Source: Clostridia bacterium (lineage in GTDB: Bacteria > Bacillota > Clostridia > Christensenellales > Borkfalkiaceae). From it: a stretch of DNA of 6,119 nt. The notes under the pieces are model-generated. The model saw nothing but the letters and a program-made list of their open reading frames with translations, was not told the DNA's origin and made no database searches. The position numbers were made by a program, and so were the translations under genes. Shown here one piece after another: positions 5,989 to 6,119 of the stretch (position 1 is the stretch's first letter; every line of letters starts with the position of its first letter). Where the stretch lies: positions 1 through 6,119 of the forward strand of contig JAGCLN010000241.1 in assembly GCA_017646945.1 (NCBI GenBank), in the 5' to 3' direction.

Positions 5989-6017
5989 ATTATACTACAT
6001 ATTTTTTTATTTTTCTA
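5989..6017 (-). promoter_or_regulatory. Predicted sigma-A promoter of the large glycosidase-like gene
   Basis: A consensus -10 box TATAAT (5989-5994) stands 17 bp from a weaker -35 box TAGAAA (6012-6017, 4/6). Nine bases (5980-5988) separate the -10 from the ATG, leaving a leader of about 1-3 nt and no room for a Shine-Dalgarno site. A-rich tracts occupy the spacer and upstream flank and could act as UP-element or bent DNA. Confidence 0.65.
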
Positions 6018-6023
6018 TATAAA

Positions 6024-6040
6024 TTTGAAAATTTTTCAAA
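6024..6040. repeat. Short inverted repeat upstream of the -35 box
   Basis: TTTGAAAA (6024-6031) and TTTTCAAA (6033-6040) are perfect inverted arms around one base. The site lies 6 bp upstream of the predicted -35 box, where an activator could bind. It may equally be a chance product of AT-rich DNA, and the one-base centre makes an RNA hairpin unlikely. Confidence 0.35.
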
Positions 6041-6043
6041 CAA

Positions 6044-6069
6044 AAATTCCCGATTTTATTCGGGAATTT
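6044..6069 (-). terminator. Intrinsic terminator of the gene entering from the right edge
   Basis: AAATTCCCGA and TCGGGAATTT (10 bp, perfect) flank a 6-base loop (6054-6059). On the minus strand the 3' arm runs into TTTTTGTTTG, the expected U-rich tail. It isolates the large gene from whatever lies upstream and shows that a minus-strand transcription unit ends here. A second T-run, on the plus strand at 6081-6087, is too far from the stem to suggest equally strong plus-strand termination. Confidence 0.8.
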
Positions 6070-6075
6070 GAGTGA

Positions 6076-6119
6076 TTATATTTTTTTAATAAACGACCTT
6101 CTGCGCTTGTGTTGGCGAG
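6076..6119 (-). CDS. Possible C-terminal end of a minus-strand gene (partial)
   Basis: One reading frame from the right edge encodes RQHKRRRSFIKKI and stops with TAA at 6076-6078, just before the terminator at 6044-6069. The tail is strongly basic, as at the ends of some RNA- or ribosome-associated proteins, but 13 residues identify nothing. A second frame, SPTQAQKVVY with TAA at 6086-6088, fits the terminator equally well. That some minus-strand gene ends here follows from the terminator; which frame is used is not decided. Confidence 0.3.
   Translation of the reverse strand, partial: RQHKRRRSFIKKI

Noticed and set aside
6036..6119. Third minus-strand frame from the right edge, running to TGA at 6036.
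   Set aside because: It would read straight through the terminator hairpin at 6044-6069.

Overview
The window looks like chromosomal DNA from a low-to-moderate GC, Gram-positive-type bacterium, most likely an uncultured member of the Clostridia. Three things point there: the gene order ruvC-ruvA-ruvB-queA, the use of RuvC rather than the RecU resolvase typical of Bacilli, and Shine-Dalgarno sites of AAGG/AAGGTGA type. The species cannot be named from the sequence. All recognised genes lie on the minus strand and the genetic code behaves as standard: TGA ends ruvC at exactly the expected C-terminus.

Right to left, in the direction of transcription. At 6076-6119 there may be the last codons of a minus-strand gene, followed by an intrinsic terminator (6044-6069). 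Next come a short inverted repeat (6024-6040), a sigma-A-like promoter (5989-6017) and one large gene (3343-5979). This gene encodes an 878-residue, probably cytoplasmic, multidomain protein that resembles TIM-barrel glycoside hydrolases but that I cannot assign to a named family. It is closed by a terminator (3313-3338). Only 3 bp further on begins a second promoter (3281-3309) that drives ruvC, ruvA, ruvB and queA (3274 down to 87).

The four downstream genes form one tightly packed operon. RuvA and RuvB make the Holliday-junction branch-migration motor, RuvC cuts the junction, and QueA does a late step of queuosine tRNA modification. Gaps are 1 to 4 nt, and the ruvA and ruvB ribosome sites overlap the end of the preceding gene, so translation is probably coupled. 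QueA is unrelated in function, but its place behind ruvB is common in Clostridia. No tgt gene starts in the 86 bases after queA; that stretch holds a long imperfect hairpin and is unusually GC-rich for an intergenic region here.

Points deserving a second look: both predicted promoters sit so close to the start codon that ruvC and the large gene may be translated from leaderless mRNAs; RuvB ends in a QMTLF sequence resembling a sliding-clamp-binding motif; the large protein carries an inserted beta-rich domain inside its presumed barrel; and the hairpin downstream of queA. I found no mobile element, CRISPR array, tRNA or rRNA.
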